Shown: positions 1 to 11,894, counted from the first letter of the stretch. The stretch: 64,000 nucleotides of DNA from CADEED01 sp963839685 (GCA_963839685.1 CAWIVS010000017.1:1-64000); one strand, 5' to 3'. The notes: generated by a model not told the origin, from the letters alone. Translations and numbers: made by a program.

Positions 1-209
1 CCAGGACTTGCCAACGTGGGTTTGAGTAGTTCACTGCATTCTCCCTATGCTTTCTTGTGAATTGGGTTTTACCGGAGAATAGTTCATGCTGCATTGCCGA
101 CGCAAAGCGGGATTCCGGTGAGCGCCTATCCAGTCGAGAACCCTGCCTTCGAATAGGTACTTATATTTTCCTGCACGATCTCGAAATTCCGTAGAAGGGG
201 ATTCGGTCA
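1..209. other. Leading intergenic stretch, nothing recognised
   Basis: This stretch before the first gene is visibly more AT-rich than the genes that follow and holds no convincing reading frame. The only functional element I can propose is the purine-rich AAGGGG about ten bases before the ATG at 210, a plausible ribosome binding site. It may contain the end of whatever lies to the left of the window. Confidence 0.4.
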
Positions 210-596
210 ATGGCGAAGTGCGAAATGAGTGCCGTGTTGTTCGTGAAGGAAGCGCGCAGGGCGAAGCTGTTCTACATCGAGGCGCTCGGGGGTTCGCTGC
301 TGCGCGAGGACGAACATCACGCAGTCATCGACTGGCAGGGCTTCCATCTCGTGGTGCATCAGATTCCGCCGCAACTTGCGTCATCGGTCGTCGTGAGCGT
401 GCCGCCGGAGCGACGCGAGGCTGCTTCGCTGCGGCTCGATTACCCGGTTGGAGACATGGTCAAGGCGCGCGCTGCCGCGAAACGGCTCGGCGGGCAGATC
501 GACGACGCACCGCCGGCGTGGGCGGAGGCGGGCCTGCCGTTCTTTCTCGGTTACGATCCGGAAGGCAATGTCTTCGGAGCAAAGACCGCGAACTGA
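210..596 (+). CDS. VOC (glyoxalase/bleomycin-resistance fold) family protein
   Basis: A 128-residue protein with the layout of a single vicinal-oxygen-chelate module: an N-terminal strand and helix (SAVLFVKEARRAKLFYIEAL) in which a protein normally starts the beta-alpha-beta fold, and a C-terminal DPEGNVFG signature that matches the D-P-x-G-N-x-F/W end of these proteins. The family includes glyoxalase I, dioxygenases and antibiotic-binding proteins, and the substrate cannot be told from sequence. The usual metal ligands are not obvious beyond H47/H50-type residues in the middle, so a binding rather than catalytic role is possible. The ATG at 210 follows an AAGGGG ribosome site. The next gene starts 29 bases downstream on the same strand, so the two may be co-transcribed. 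Confidence 0.75.
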   Translation: MAKCEMSAVLFVKEARRAKLFYIEALGGSLLREDEHHAVIDWQGFHLVVHQIPPQLASSVVVSVPPERREAASLRLDYPVGDMVKARAAAKRLGGQIDDAPPAWAEAGLPFFLGYDPEGNVFGAKTAN

Positions 597-625
597 GGTC
601 AGCGACAACGCAAAAGAACTTTGCA

Positions 626-1213
626 ATGAGTTACACGGAAGAAGACCTGAAATCGCAGCTGGCGCAACACCTTGTTGGCCAGGTAAGCGAACCCGATTCG
701 TTTGCCATAGCCGTTCTGCAGTCATTTGCCCGGATCAAGGATTCCGAGATCCAAGGCGAATTGAACACGAATGCCGAAGTCCTCCGGCCAGACGGTCCGG
801 GTGGCGGAACAATTTCCTTCAAGCCCGGAAACATTCGGCTCAACTGGCGCAAGCTGCTCGAAAAGATCCCCGAGCTCGTTCTCACCGGCGCAGGGGTGGC
901 CGCTCAGCCCTGGCTGATCTTCTTCGCCGGCCTCTATCTCTGGAACGTGGTCTGGTCGTTAGCGAAGATCGAGATCAGGCCTGAGCAGGCGATGACCATG
1001 TTTGCCTTGTGGAAGGATGGGCGCCCGTCAAGGCGCTTTCCCGAAGCCGAAGCGCTCGACATCGTCAACGCCTTCAGGGTCAAGAACGAGCACACCGCGT
1101 TCACTACCTCGCAGTTTGCTTACGTCGTGAATGAGCTCGTTGCCCTGGACTGCATTGAGCTCACGAACGGCGAGATCTGGCTACGGGAATGGGTCCAAAA
1201 ATCCAACGATTGA
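626..1213 (+). CDS. Hypothetical protein with one or two hydrophobic segments
   Basis: A 195-residue protein starting at an ATG at 626 (MSYTEEDLKSQL). I do not recognise the family. The N-terminal ~80 residues are polar, then a hydrophobic stretch around residues 90-115 (PWLIFFAGLYLWNVVWSLA) looks like a membrane hairpin or single span, followed by a soluble C-terminal part rich in aromatic and charged residues that ends in WLREWVQKSND. The C-terminal half resembles a small winged-helix arrangement (ALDIVNAF, NELVALDCIEL), but that is only an impression. A longer reading frame upstream from a GTG at 218 overlaps the VOC gene in another frame and is not used. It ends seven bases before the stop of the convergent regulator gene. 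Confidence 0.6.
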   Translation: MSYTEEDLKSQLAQHLVGQVSEPDSFAIAVLQSFARIKDSEIQGELNTNAEVLRPDGPGGGTISFKPGNIRLNWRKLLEKIPELVLTGAGVAAQPWLIFFAGLYLWNVVWSLAKIEIRPEQAMTMFALWKDGRPSRRFPEAEALDIVNAFRVKNEHTAFTTSQFAYVVNELVALDCIELTNGEIWLREWVQKSND

Positions 1214-1220
1214 GACAACG

Positions 1221-1868
1221 CTAACTGAGGCGGATCAACCCGCGCTTGTGCGCCACGGCCACGGCCTCGGTGCGCGAGATGGCATCGAGTTTCGCCAGGA
1301 TGGCCTTCACGTGCGTCTTGGCGGTGCCTTCGGTGATTTCGAGCCGGCGCGCAATGTCCTTGTTCGAGCGACCCTCGGCCACGAGCTGCAGGACGTCGAG
1401 CTCACGGGTGGTGAGACTGGGCCGCGACATGCGTTGCAGCGCCTTCGCTGCGACGCTGGATGAGGTGTACGGCCGGTCTTCGGCCACGGCGCGAATCGCC
1501 GAGAGAATCTCCTGCCGCGGGGCATCCTTGAGCAGATAACCCTTGGCGCCCTGGCTCAACGAACGAAAGATGTCCTCGTCGCCGTCGTAGGTGGTCATGA
1601 TGAGCAGGCAGGCCTTGGGGTGCTTTTCGAGCACCTTCTGCACCACCGCGGCTCCGTCGAGCTTGGGCATGCGCAGGTCGAGCACCATGACATCAGGCAT
1701 GTGCTGTTCGTACAGTTCGAGCGCCTCGGCGCCGTCGCCGGCTTCGGCCACCACCTGCATGTCGGATTGCTGGTTGACGATGGCGGCGAGTCCGTCTCGC
1801 ACCACCGGGTGATCGTCGGCGAGTATGACACTTATCTTTTGGGTGGGTAGTTTGGCCACGGCTTTCAT
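1221..1868 (-). CDS. NarL/FixJ-family response regulator
   Basis: A 215-residue two-component regulator. The receiver domain occupies about residues 11-130, with the acidic pair D18/D19 (ILADDH), phospho-acceptor D64 (VMVLDLRMP) and lysine K114 (GYLLKD) all present, so it should be phosphorylated normally. A LuxR-type helix-turn-helix follows at about 150-210 (LTTRELDVLQLVAEG, TAKTHVKAILAKL). Its ATG overlaps the stop of the kinase gene by four bases (ATGA), so the pair is translationally coupled and the kinase is its likely partner. It is the last gene of a five-gene minus-strand operon starting with the RND efflux genes, which suggests that it controls the pump. Longer frames starting further upstream overlap the kinase out of frame and were discarded. 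Confidence 0.92.
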   Translation of the reverse strand: MKAVAKLPTQKISVILADDHPVVRDGLAAIVNQQSDMQVVAEAGDGAEALELYEQHMPDVMVLDLRMPKLDGAAVVQKVLEKHPKACLLIMTTYDGDEDIFRSLSQGAKGYLLKDAPRQEILSAIRAVAEDRPYTSSSVAAKALQRMSRPSLTTRELDVLQLVAEGRSNKDIARRLEITEGTAKTHVKAILAKLDAISRTEAVAVAHKRGLIRLS

Positions 1869-3655
1869 CTCGCGACTCCTGGACGTGGCAGGCTGACGGT
1901 GACGCGCGTGCCTTCGCCTGGCCGGCTCTCGATACGGAATTGTCCGCCGATGGCACCGGCACGTTCGCGCATGTTGTTGAGTCCGTAACCCTGGCTGGCG
2001 TACAACTCGGGCATCAGCGTCATGCCGCGGCCATCGTCGATCACGGTGAGGCGCCACAACGCGGCTTCTTCCTGGAGCAGGATGCGCACATTGGCCGGAT
2101 GCGCGTGGCGCACGGCATTGCTGACGGCTTCCTGCGCGATGCGTAGCAACTCGTGCTGGCGCTCGGGCACCAGCCCGTCGCCGGTCAGCACGCCTTCGCC
2201 TTCGAAAGAGCAGATGATCCGGCCGTCCACGGTGGAACGATCCGCGAGGTTCTTGAGGGCCAGCTCCAGGCCGACGCGCCGCGTCTGCTCGGGGCGCAAC
2301 GCCATCACCGACCGGCGGGCTTCGGTGAGACCGTCCTTGGCGAGGTCCCGAATGCGCGTGAGGATGGCCGGCAGCGGTGAGTTGCGGGCGCATTCGTGCA
2401 TGGCTTCTTCGGCGGCGCCGAGTTGCATGAGGATTCCGGTGAAACCCTGCGCCAGACCGTCGTGAATTTCCTGGCCGATGCGGTTGCGTTCGGCCAGCAC
2501 CGCGGCGTTCTTGGCGGCCATGCCCAGCTTCTTGAGTCCGATACACAGCGTGACCTGGTGAGCGACCGCGAGTGCCAGTTCGGCTCGCTCCGCGCTCAGT
2601 GCTTCGCTTTGGCGGAATACCAGGCCGATGCAGCCCTTGCTGGTGCCGTCGCCGTAGGTCAGTGGCAAAAGGTAGGCGCTCTTGTGGCCCGCGCGCGCGT
2701 GCCAGTCGGCCACGCCCGGCCACAGCAGCCGGTCGAGTGGCTCGAGCGGGTAGAACACCGGCTCCTTGAACTCCTTGAGGATCTCCGCGATGCGGGTCTC
2801 CTCCTGGGTGGCGGTGAGCTGAAACGGCGGCGCGCCGGCGACGCCATTCTCGACGTGAACGAAGCAACGCCAGTGATTGGCGGCGGGATCGAAGCCGATA
2901 GCGTAGGCCGCAGCGGCGTCCATCTGCCGGATGGCGTCGATCAGGATGTTCGATACGAAGTCATGCGGCTCCGGATCACGCGCCAGCCGCACGAGATTTT
3001 CACGCAGCAGGGTATTGGCGCGGGCGAGCTGCGAGAGACGCTCCTCGGCGGCACGTTCGCGCGCTTCGCGCACGGTTTCCAGCAGGCGTTCGCGGTGCAG
3101 GGCCGCGCCCACGAGCCCGGCGGCAATCTCCAGGGCCGAGACGATCGAAGAATCGAATTCGCGCACCCGCTGCCAGTCATCGAAGCCGATGGCGCCGACG
3201 TATTCACCCTCGACGATGATGGGAACGATGGCCGAGGTGCGTGCCTTGTCGCTGGTGATGCTGACGCTGTCGAAGCCCTGCATCGTGTCGGGGCAGAACA
3301 CCACGCTCTTGCCCGACTGCAACATCGAACAATATTCGTCCGGGAGTGGCTCATTGCATTCGGCGAGCTCGCAGCAGGTGTCCGCCAGCGCTTCGTTGAT
3401 CCACTCGGCCTGGATCTTGAGCAATTTCTCGCCGTTGGGTCCGTTCACGGCGAATGCCAGGGCGGTACGATCCACCTGCGCCGCCTCGCCCAGCAGCTTG
3501 AGAATTTCGGGCATCACTTTCATGGCGTCCGGCGATCCCAGCAACAGGCGGCTGGCCTGGGCCGAGGCTGCCAGCAACCGTTCACGCTGCTGCAGGTACT
3601 GGTTATTGAGGATGCCCTCAGCCGCGGCGGCGAAGTCGATCGGGTTGATACTCAT
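1865..3655 (-). CDS. GAF-domain sensor histidine kinase (NarL-partner type)
   Basis: A 596-residue soluble kinase without membrane spans. Two GAF-like sensory modules lie at about residues 40-190 and 225-375, joined by a helical linker (about 185-225, LLETVREARERAAEERL). The dimerisation/phosphotransfer domain of the HisKA_3 type has its histidine at H398 (IGQEIHDGLAQG), and an HATPase_c domain follows at about 495-590 with N-box EAVSNAVRHA, DDGRG and a GYGLNNMRERA segment. It therefore should sense a small cytosolic ligand or redox state and phosphorylate the downstream NarL-type regulator, whose gene it overlaps by four bases. The start lies 39 bases after the efflux outer-membrane gene, consistent with one transcript. 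The two GAF domains contain several cysteines (C94, C95, C100, C109, C121), which could be redox-sensing, an inference only. Confidence 0.92.
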   Translation of the reverse strand: MSINPIDFAAAAEGILNNQYLQQRERLLAASAQASRLLLGSPDAMKVMPEILKLLGEAAQVDRTALAFAVNGPNGEKLLKIQAEWINEALADTCCELAECNEPLPDEYCSMLQSGKSVVFCPDTMQGFDSVSITSDKARTSAIVPIIVEGEYVGAIGFDDWQRVREFDSSIVSALEIAAGLVGAALHRERLLETVREARERAAEERLSQLARANTLLRENLVRLARDPEPHDFVSNILIDAIRQMDAAAAYAIGFDPAANHWRCFVHVENGVAGAPPFQLTATQEETRIAEILKEFKEPVFYPLEPLDRLLWPGVADWHARAGHKSAYLLPLTYGDGTSKGCIGLVFRQSEALSAERAELALAVAHQVTLCIGLKKLGMAAKNAAVLAERNRIGQEIHDGLAQGFTGILMQLGAAEEAMHECARNSPLPAILTRIRDLAKDGLTEARRSVMALRPEQTRRVGLELALKNLADRSTVDGRIICSFEGEGVLTGDGLVPERQHELLRIAQEAVSNAVRHAHPANVRILLQEEAALWRLTVIDDGRGMTLMPELYASQGYGLNNMRERAGAIGGQFRIESRPGEGTRVTVSLPRPGVAR

Positions 3656-3694
3656 GGCGGGATATTACTCGCGGAAAGTCTCGGTATGCGTCCC

Positions 3695-5099
3695 TCAATT
3701 GGGATGGGGCGCCGCCTCCCAACCCCCTCCCAGGGCCTTATAAACCGCGATCAGGCTGGTCCCGGCCTCGGTCCGGCTGCGCGCCAGTCGGTCTTCGGAT
3801 TCGAGCAGCGTGCGCTCGGCGTCCAGCACCTGTAGGAAGTCGCTGGCGCCATTTTCATAACGTACCCGCGCGAGACTTGCGGCGGTATTGCTGGCCTGTA
3901 CCGCGGCCTCGTCGTGCACCAGCCGGTCGCGGGCCCGTGCATGGGTGACCAGCGAGTTTTCGGTTTCCTCGAGGGCATTGAGTACGGTGCGCTCATAGTT
4001 CAGGAACGCGGTCTCCTTGCGGGCTTTCGAGGCGGCGATCCGGGCCTGCACGTGGCCGTAATCAAAAATTGCCCAGGAGATTCCGGGCGCGAGGACGTAG
4101 GCGTCCGTGCCGTTATCACCAAGCTCGCCCGAGGAGGCCGCGACGTAGCCGGCGCTGCCGGTGAAGGTCACGCGCGGGAACAGATCCGCAACGGCGACTC
4201 CGATTTGTGCGGTGGCGCCGGCCAGCTCACGTTCCGCCACCTGGATGTCCGGGCGTCGGCGCAGCAGACCCGCCGGATCGCCCACTGGCACGATGCCCGG
4301 TAGCGGCGGCAGGTTGCGGGCCGGTGCCAGCTCGGCACGCAGCGCGCCAGGTTCGCGGCCCACCAGTACCGACAGTCGATGAATCGCGCGCGCCACGGCC
4401 GCCTCGAACGGCCCGATGGTGCCGCGCGTGGCGGAAAGTTGCGCCTGGGCACGCGCCGTGTCGAACTCCGTGCCGCTGCCGGCATCGAGGCGCGCAGTGG
4501 CGAGGTCCAGCGTTGCCTGCTGGTTCACGACGTTGCGCTGCGCGACGTCGAGCTGTTGCTGGAAGCCGCGCAATTCGAAATAGGTGCGCGTGACTTCGGC
4601 GGTGACGATGACCAGCGTGTCACGTCCATCCGCCTCGACGGCACCGAGTTGCGCGGTGCTCGCCTCGAGACCGCGGCGAACGCGGCCGAAGAAATCGAGT
4701 TCCCAGAAGGCATCGAAGCCCGCATCGTAGAACTCGGTGCTGCGCGGCGCACCGGCCAGGGTCTGTTCTCGGGCTACGCGCGTCTCGGTGTAACCGCCGC
4801 CGGCCGAGATCGACGGCGCGAGATCGAAGGCCACGTCGCGACGCAGGGCGCGCGCCTCGGCGACGCGCGACAGCGCGATGCGCACGTCGTAGTTCGCGTG
4901 CAGCGCCGTGTCGACCAGCTTGTCGAGCGTGGCGTCATCGAAGTTCTGCCAGAAATCCGCCACGCTCTGCTCGGTGGAGTAGGTGGCTTCGAGACGATCG
5001 AACTTCGGTGCGCTGGGCGTCTCGGGCGGCTGGTAGTCGGGGCCCGCGGCGCAGGCCGCAAGTACTGCCGCGGCCACCGGGGCTAACAGGAATCGAAAC

Positions 5100-5107
<8 letters not shown>
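3695..5107 (-). CDS. RND efflux outer-membrane channel lipoprotein (OprM/NodT type)
   Basis: A 470-residue protein of the OEP/TolC-like family. The N-terminus MRKFRFLLAPVAAAVLAAC is a lipoprotein signal with lipobox LAAC, followed by GPDYQPPETP, typical of OprM-type channels. The remaining sequence shows the two repeated coiled-coil halves characteristic of the family (RVAEARALRRDVA near 90, and RVRYENGASDFLQVLDAERTL near 415). Length is normal for the family. It provides the outer-membrane exit duct for the RND pump whose gene ends eight bases inside this one. I chose the start at 5107 because the lipoprotein signal begins there, whereas the longer frame would add 23 non-signal residues. Confidence 0.93.
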
Positions 5108-8264
<3,157 letters not shown>

Positions 8265-8285
8265 GGTATCCCTGACTTGCGAATT

Positions 8286-8324
8286 GGGGACACTCCCCGT
8301 TTCCCGGAAATGGGGAGTGTCCCC
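8286..8324. repeat. GGGGAC-ended palindrome between efflux genes
   Basis: Perfect 13-base inverted repeat (arms 8286-8298 GGGGACACTCCCC and 8312-8324) around a 13-base spacer, lying between the adaptor stop at 8328 and the RND pump start at 8264. It can form a strong hairpin in the operon transcript and could lower expression of the pump relative to the adaptor. It shares its GGGGAC/GTCCCC ends with four other palindromes in this window. Confidence 0.8.
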
Positions 8325-8327
8325 ATT

Positions 8328-9494
8328 TCAGTTTTGTGCGACCAACGTATTGCCGCCGCGGCGTGGCTCACCCATGGCGACGAGTTGCGGTGTGACCGGC
8401 ATGCCGGGCCGTACCTGTTGCAGACCCTTGACCAGGATCACGTCGTCGACCTTGAGGCCTTCGCGCACCACGCGCATGCCGTCGATCAGCGGTCCCAGCT
8501 TCACGGGCGCGTATTCCACCTTGTTGTCGGCGCCGATCTTGAGCACGAACTTGACGCTCTGGTCGGTACCGACCGCGCTGTCGTTGATCAGCAGCGCGTT
8601 GTATGCGGCGCTGCCGATCAGCTTGACGCGCGCGAACATGCCGGGCGTGAAGCGTCGATCCTTGTTCGCGAACAGGCCGCGCGCGTGGATGGTGCCGGTG
8701 TTCGGGTCGAGTTCGTTGTCGAGGAACACCATGTGACCCTCGTGCGGATGACCCTGCTCATCGCCCAGACCCACCCAGACTGGATTCGCCGCGGTGCGTG
8801 AGCTCTCGCGCTCACCCCGCAGGTCCATGCCGACGTACTTGAGATAAACCTGCTCGTCACCGTCGAAGGAGACGTAGATCGGGTCGATGGACACCAGCGT
8901 GGTGAGCAGCGTCTGGCCGGCGGCGACCAGGTTGCCCGCCGTGATCTCGGCGCGACCCACGAGGCCGGAGATCGGCGCGCGAATCTGCGTGAAGGACAGA
9001 TCCAGCGCCGCCGCATCCACCGCGGCCTCCGCCGCGGCGACATTGGCTGCTGCCTGTTCATTGCCCGAAGTGCGGGCGTCGAACTCTTCCTGCGAAATGG
9101 CGCGCTTCTCGATCAGCCGGGTGGCGCGTTCGCGTTCGGACTGCGCCAGTGCCGCCTGGGTGCGCGCGCGGGTCAGCTCGGCCTGCGCCTGCTTGAGGGC
9201 CGCCTGGTAGGGACGCGCATCGATGACATAGAGGATGTCGCCGGCCTTGACCTCGTGACCCTGCTCGAACTTCGTGGCAGTGACGTAGCCCGATACGCGC
9301 GGCCGGACTTCCACCCTTTCAACCGCCTCGAAGCGGCCGGTGAACTCGTCGAACTCGGTGATGGACTTCGACACCACTTTCGCGGCCTGCACGGCGGGCG
9401 GGGCCTGTGGTGCCTCGGCAGCTTCATTACGCGCGCATCCGGCGGCGAACATTGCGACGAGAAGCACGATCGAAAACCTGACAACATCTTTCAC
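8328..9494 (-). CDS. RND efflux periplasmic adaptor (membrane fusion protein)
   Basis: A 388-residue AcrA/MexA-type adaptor that links the inner-membrane pump to the outer-membrane channel. The signal VKDVVRFSIVLLVAMFAAGC contains lipobox FAAGC, so the protein is probably lipid-anchored. A lipoyl/barrel-sandwich half (RVSGYVTATKFEQGHEVKAG) precedes the alpha-hairpin (about residues 95-160, QAELTRARTQAALAQSERER) and the returning lipoyl half (IRAPISGLVGRAEITAGNLV). The start is taken as the GTG at 9494, because a GGAGG sits eight bases before it and the lipoprotein signal begins there; the frame stays open 20 codons further upstream. It is first in a five-gene operon with pump, channel and two-component system. 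Confidence 0.93.
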   Translation of the reverse strand: MKDVVRFSIVLLVAMFAAGCARNEAAEAPQAPPAVQAAKVVSKSITEFDEFTGRFEAVERVEVRPRVSGYVTATKFEQGHEVKAGDILYVIDARPYQAALKQAQAELTRARTQAALAQSERERATRLIEKRAISQEEFDARTSGNEQAAANVAAAEAAVDAAALDLSFTQIRAPISGLVGRAEITAGNLVAAGQTLLTTLVSIDPIYVSFDGDEQVYLKYVGMDLRGERESSRTAANPVWVGLGDEQGHPHEGHMVFLDNELDPNTGTIHARGLFANKDRRFTPGMFARVKLIGSAAYNALLINDSAVGTDQSVKFVLKIGADNKVEYAPVKLGPLIDGMRVVREGLKVDDVILVKGLQQVRPGMPVTPQLVAMGEPRRGGNTLVAQN

Positions 9495-9724
9495 TAGGGT
9501 TTCCTCCCTGGGTTTGTGAAGCACATCTTGTGCTCCTTGGCGCGCGCTGGACATTCACCAGGTGGGTCAAGCGCGCGGTCTCATAAGCGCCACACCGGTC
9601 TACCCCTTTGTGGATAGACCCGGAGCGCGCCTCGATTGCGAGCGCGCACCATCGCACGGGACCTGAGCGCACGTGCTGATAACTCCGAAAGACGTGTTAA
9701 GGATTTCTCAACTACGATCGCAAC

Positions 9725-10318
9725 ATGCGGAATGACTCGATGGAATTCGCGCTGCGACGCGCGGTCATGCAGGTGGCGGTCCTGAACTTCGGCTACTTCT
9801 TCGTGGAATTCGCGGTCGCCCGGGACATTGGCTCGGTGTCCTTGTTTGCCGACTCGATCGACTTCCTCGAAGACACCAGTGTCAACTTCCTGGTGCTGGT
9901 GGCGCTGGGCTGGAGCGCGAGCAGGCGCGCATCGGTGGGGGTGGTCCTCGCCCTGTTGCTGCTGGTGCCGGCCATCGCCGCCTGCTGGATGGCGTGGCAG
10001 AAGTTTGTATCACCGCAGCCTCCGGACGAGTTGGCGCTATCCGCAACCGGACTGGGCGCATTGCTCGTGAACGTCTACTGCGCCTGGCTGCTGGTGCGGG
10101 TGCGTAATGTGGCGGGGAGTCTGTCGCGGGCAGCCTTTCTGTCGGCACGCAACGATGCTTTTGCCAACCTGGCAATCATTGCGGCCGGCGGCGTCACGTT
10201 CTTCTGGTCGTCGGCCTGGCCCGATCTCATCGTGGGCATCGGCATCCTGCTCATGAATCTCGATGCGGCCCGCGAGGTGTACGTCGCGGCACGGCACGAA
10301 GCCAGAGACGCGCCGTGA
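9725..10318 (+). CDS. Cation-diffusion-facilitator-like membrane transporter
   Basis: A 197-residue integral membrane protein with about six hydrophobic segments, matching the transmembrane part of CDF metal exporters. Segment two holds SLFADSIDFLEDTSVN, the place where CDF proteins have the metal-site D/H-x-x-x-D, and segment five holds SARNDAFANLAIIAAG, the place of the second H/D-x-x-x-D site (here N/D). It lacks the cytosolic C-terminal domain of larger members. The usual substrate is zinc, cobalt or cadmium, but the altered site residues leave that open. It lies 27 bases upstream of the HD hydrolase on the same strand. Confidence 0.75.
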   Translation: MRNDSMEFALRRAVMQVAVLNFGYFFVEFAVARDIGSVSLFADSIDFLEDTSVNFLVLVALGWSASRRASVGVVLALLLLVPAIAACWMAWQKFVSPQPPDELALSATGLGALLVNVYCAWLLVRVRNVAGSLSRAAFLSARNDAFANLAIIAAGGVTFFWSSAWPDLIVGIGILLMNLDAAREVYVAARHEARDAP

Positions 10319-10345
10319 TTCCGGACTCATCTATACTGCGGCGCG

Positions 10346-10873
10346 ATGTCCACCCACATGGAAACCGTGTTGCGAGCCGCGGCCTTTGCGGCCGAGAAGC
10401 ATCGTAGTCAGCGGCGCAAGGACGAAGAGGCATCACCGTACATCAACCATCCCATCCAGCTCGCCTACATTCTGGTGCAGGCGGACGTCGAAGATCCGGT
10501 GGTGCTCGCGGCCGCGTTATTGCACGACACCATCGAGGACACCAACACCACTCTCGAAGAGCTGCAGATCGTCTTCGGTTATGAAATTGCCGGCATCGTG
10601 GCCGAGTGCAGCGATGACAAGAAACTCAGCAAGCTCGAGCGCAAGCAGGCGCAGATCGATCACGCCGCAACCATCAGCGACAAGGCCAAGCTGGTGAAGA
10701 TCGCCGACAAGATCGCCAACGTGAACGACATCAACGATGCGCCGCCCGCCGGCTGGTCGCTGGAACGCAAGCGCGAGTATTTCGATTGGTCCAGGAAGGT
10801 GATCGACCAGATGCGCGGCACCCACGCCGCCCTCGAAGCGCGCTTCGACACCGAATACGCCAAGCGGCCATGA
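10346..10873 (+). CDS. HD-domain hydrolase, MESH1/SpoT-hydrolase-like
   Basis: A 175-residue stand-alone HD-domain protein. The motifs match the hydrolase half of SpoT and the small MESH1-type alarmone hydrolases: AEKHRSQRRKD, PYINHPIQLAYIL, the catalytic LLHDTIEDTNTT, and VKIADKIANVNDI. No synthetase, TGS or ACT domain is present, so it is expected to degrade (p)ppGpp, or, as reported for animal MESH1, to dephosphorylate NADPH. It is manganese dependent in the family. The ATG at 10346 is 27 bases after the transporter stop. It may be a second layer of alarmone control next to a normal RelA/SpoT elsewhere, which I cannot see here. Confidence 0.85.
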   Translation: MSTHMETVLRAAAFAAEKHRSQRRKDEEASPYINHPIQLAYILVQADVEDPVVLAAALLHDTIEDTNTTLEELQIVFGYEIAGIVAECSDDKKLSKLERKQAQIDHAATISDKAKLVKIADKIANVNDINDAPPAGWSLERKREYFDWSRKVIDQMRGTHAALEARFDTEYAKRP

Positions 10874-10931
10874 TCTGAGGTTCGGACCGCGGCGAGACGA
10901 ACTTCGCGCGCGAAAGGCGGTCAGCCAAGGG

Positions 10932-11549
10932 ATGACGCCCGTCGTTCGCCAGCTCCTGTTCGCCAATGTGGCTGTTTTCATCCTGCAGCGACTTGCGCCA
11001 GACGCCTTGTTGACGAATTTCGCTCTGTGGCCAATGGGCACACACGAGACGTTTCTGGGCCGAGTCAGCTTCGAGCCGTGGCAGCTGCTGACATCTGCAT
11101 TTCTGCATGGCGGGTTCGCGCATCTCGGTCTCAACATGTTCGCGCTCTATTCGTTCGGCACCATGGTCGAGCGTGCGGTGGGATCGCGAAGATTCGTCGG
11201 TTTGTACCTGGCATCGGTGCTCACCGCCGCGTTGGTGCAGCTGCTGGTGGTGAGTGCCGGGAGCGACGCAGGGGCGGTGCCGACGGTCGGAGCATCCGGC
11301 GGGGTGTTTGGCGTATTGCTCGCCTTCGCCTGGTTGTTTCCGCACACACGCGTGATGCTGCTGTTCCCGCCTATTCCGATGAAGGCGTGGGTGCTCGTTG
11401 CGGCTTACGCCGTCATCGAGCTTACGAGCGGAGTGTTGGGTACGGCGCAGGGTGTCGCACACTTCGCACATCTCGGCGGCATGCTGGGCGCATTTGCCGC
11501 CATCGTCTACTGGTGGCGATCGCCGCGCGGACGTCCCACCCGTGCCTGA
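10932..11549 (+). CDS. Rhomboid-family intramembrane serine protease
   Basis: A 205-residue, six-span rhomboid protease of the minimal bacterial type. The catalytic serine is in GASGGVFG near residue 122 and the catalytic histidine in VAHFAHLGGMLGA near residue 177. The conserved HGGFAHLGLNM loop in the second span is also present. Such proteins cut single-span membrane proteins inside the bilayer. The start ATG at 10932 is 58 bases after the HD hydrolase gene. No dedicated substrate gene is evident next door. Confidence 0.93.
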   Translation: MTPVVRQLLFANVAVFILQRLAPDALLTNFALWPMGTHETFLGRVSFEPWQLLTSAFLHGGFAHLGLNMFALYSFGTMVERAVGSRRFVGLYLASVLTAALVQLLVVSAGSDAGAVPTVGASGGVFGVLLAFAWLFPHTRVMLLFPPIPMKAWVLVAAYAVIELTSGVLGTAQGVAHFAHLGGMLGAFAAIVYWWRSPRGRPTRA

Positions 11550-11625
11550 GATGGCATATATCGAAGCGTCTTGAACTAATGGACGCCGCCGCTTCGGCGG
11601 CGATCAAGAGTTGCGCTTGCGCATG

Positions 11626-11653
11626 AAAAGAGGCCGCGGGTTAACGCGGCCTC
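11626..11653 (-). terminator. Hairpin followed by short U run (minus strand)
   Basis: A 9-base perfect stem (11630-11638 with 11645-11653, six-base loop GGTTAA) is followed on the minus strand by TTTT at 11629-11626. It resembles an intrinsic terminator for minus-strand transcription, but no protein gene ends here: the haloperoxidase gene has its own terminator at 11839-11867. It may close a short non-coding transcript. Confidence 0.45.
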
Positions 11654-11838
11654 CGTCGTAGTTCCAGTCGTGCTTTCGCTCGCTGGGTACTACCTGTAGC
11701 TTCGAGTCGCTTCCGTTATTGGCCGCAACTTGAGGCTACGGTTGCAGTGTGAACGAACTTTCGTCCCGCTCGAAGCGGCCGACTTCCCGGATGCGGGTGG
11801 AAAAATTCTTACACCTGCATGACACATGCCAGCTCCCC
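11654..11838 (-). other. Gene-free gap; possible small non-coding transcript
   Basis: The gap between the rhomboid stop (11549) and the haloperoxidase stop (11895) is about 345 bases. Besides two hairpins on the minus strand (11839-11867 and 11626-11653), it holds a region whose minus strand begins with a sharply AT-rich TGTAAGAATTTTTCC (about 11801-11815), and runs without a plausible reading frame to the second hairpin with its TTTT. That arrangement, AT-rich patch, about 170 bases without an ORF, GC hairpin plus U run, is what a small RNA gene could look like. A further hairpin (11584-11602, CGCCGCC/GGCGGCG) lies near the rhomboid end but lacks a U run. This is inference with no family match. 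Confidence 0.25.
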
Positions 11839-11867
11839 AAAAAAAAGACGCCGCACGAGGCGGCGTC
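11839..11867 (-). terminator. Intrinsic terminator of the haloperoxidase-like gene
   Basis: On the minus strand a perfect 8-base GC stem (GACGCCGC pairing with GCGGCGTC, 11847-11854 with 11860-11867, five-base loop) is followed directly by eight consecutive U residues (A run at 11839-11846 on the given strand). It sits 27 bases after the stop of the minus-strand gene at 11895 and is the clearest terminator in the window. Confidence 0.9.
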
Positions 11868-11894
11868 AAGATCGCAGGGGAAATCGCGGAAAAC

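Noticed and set aside
2396..3835. Long plus-strand reading frame (about 479 codons) across the kinase gene
   Set aside because: It is the antisense shadow of the GAF kinase on the minus strand and has no domain or ribosome site of its own.
11584..11602. Hairpin after the rhomboid gene as a terminator
   Set aside because: A good GC stem but no U run on either strand.
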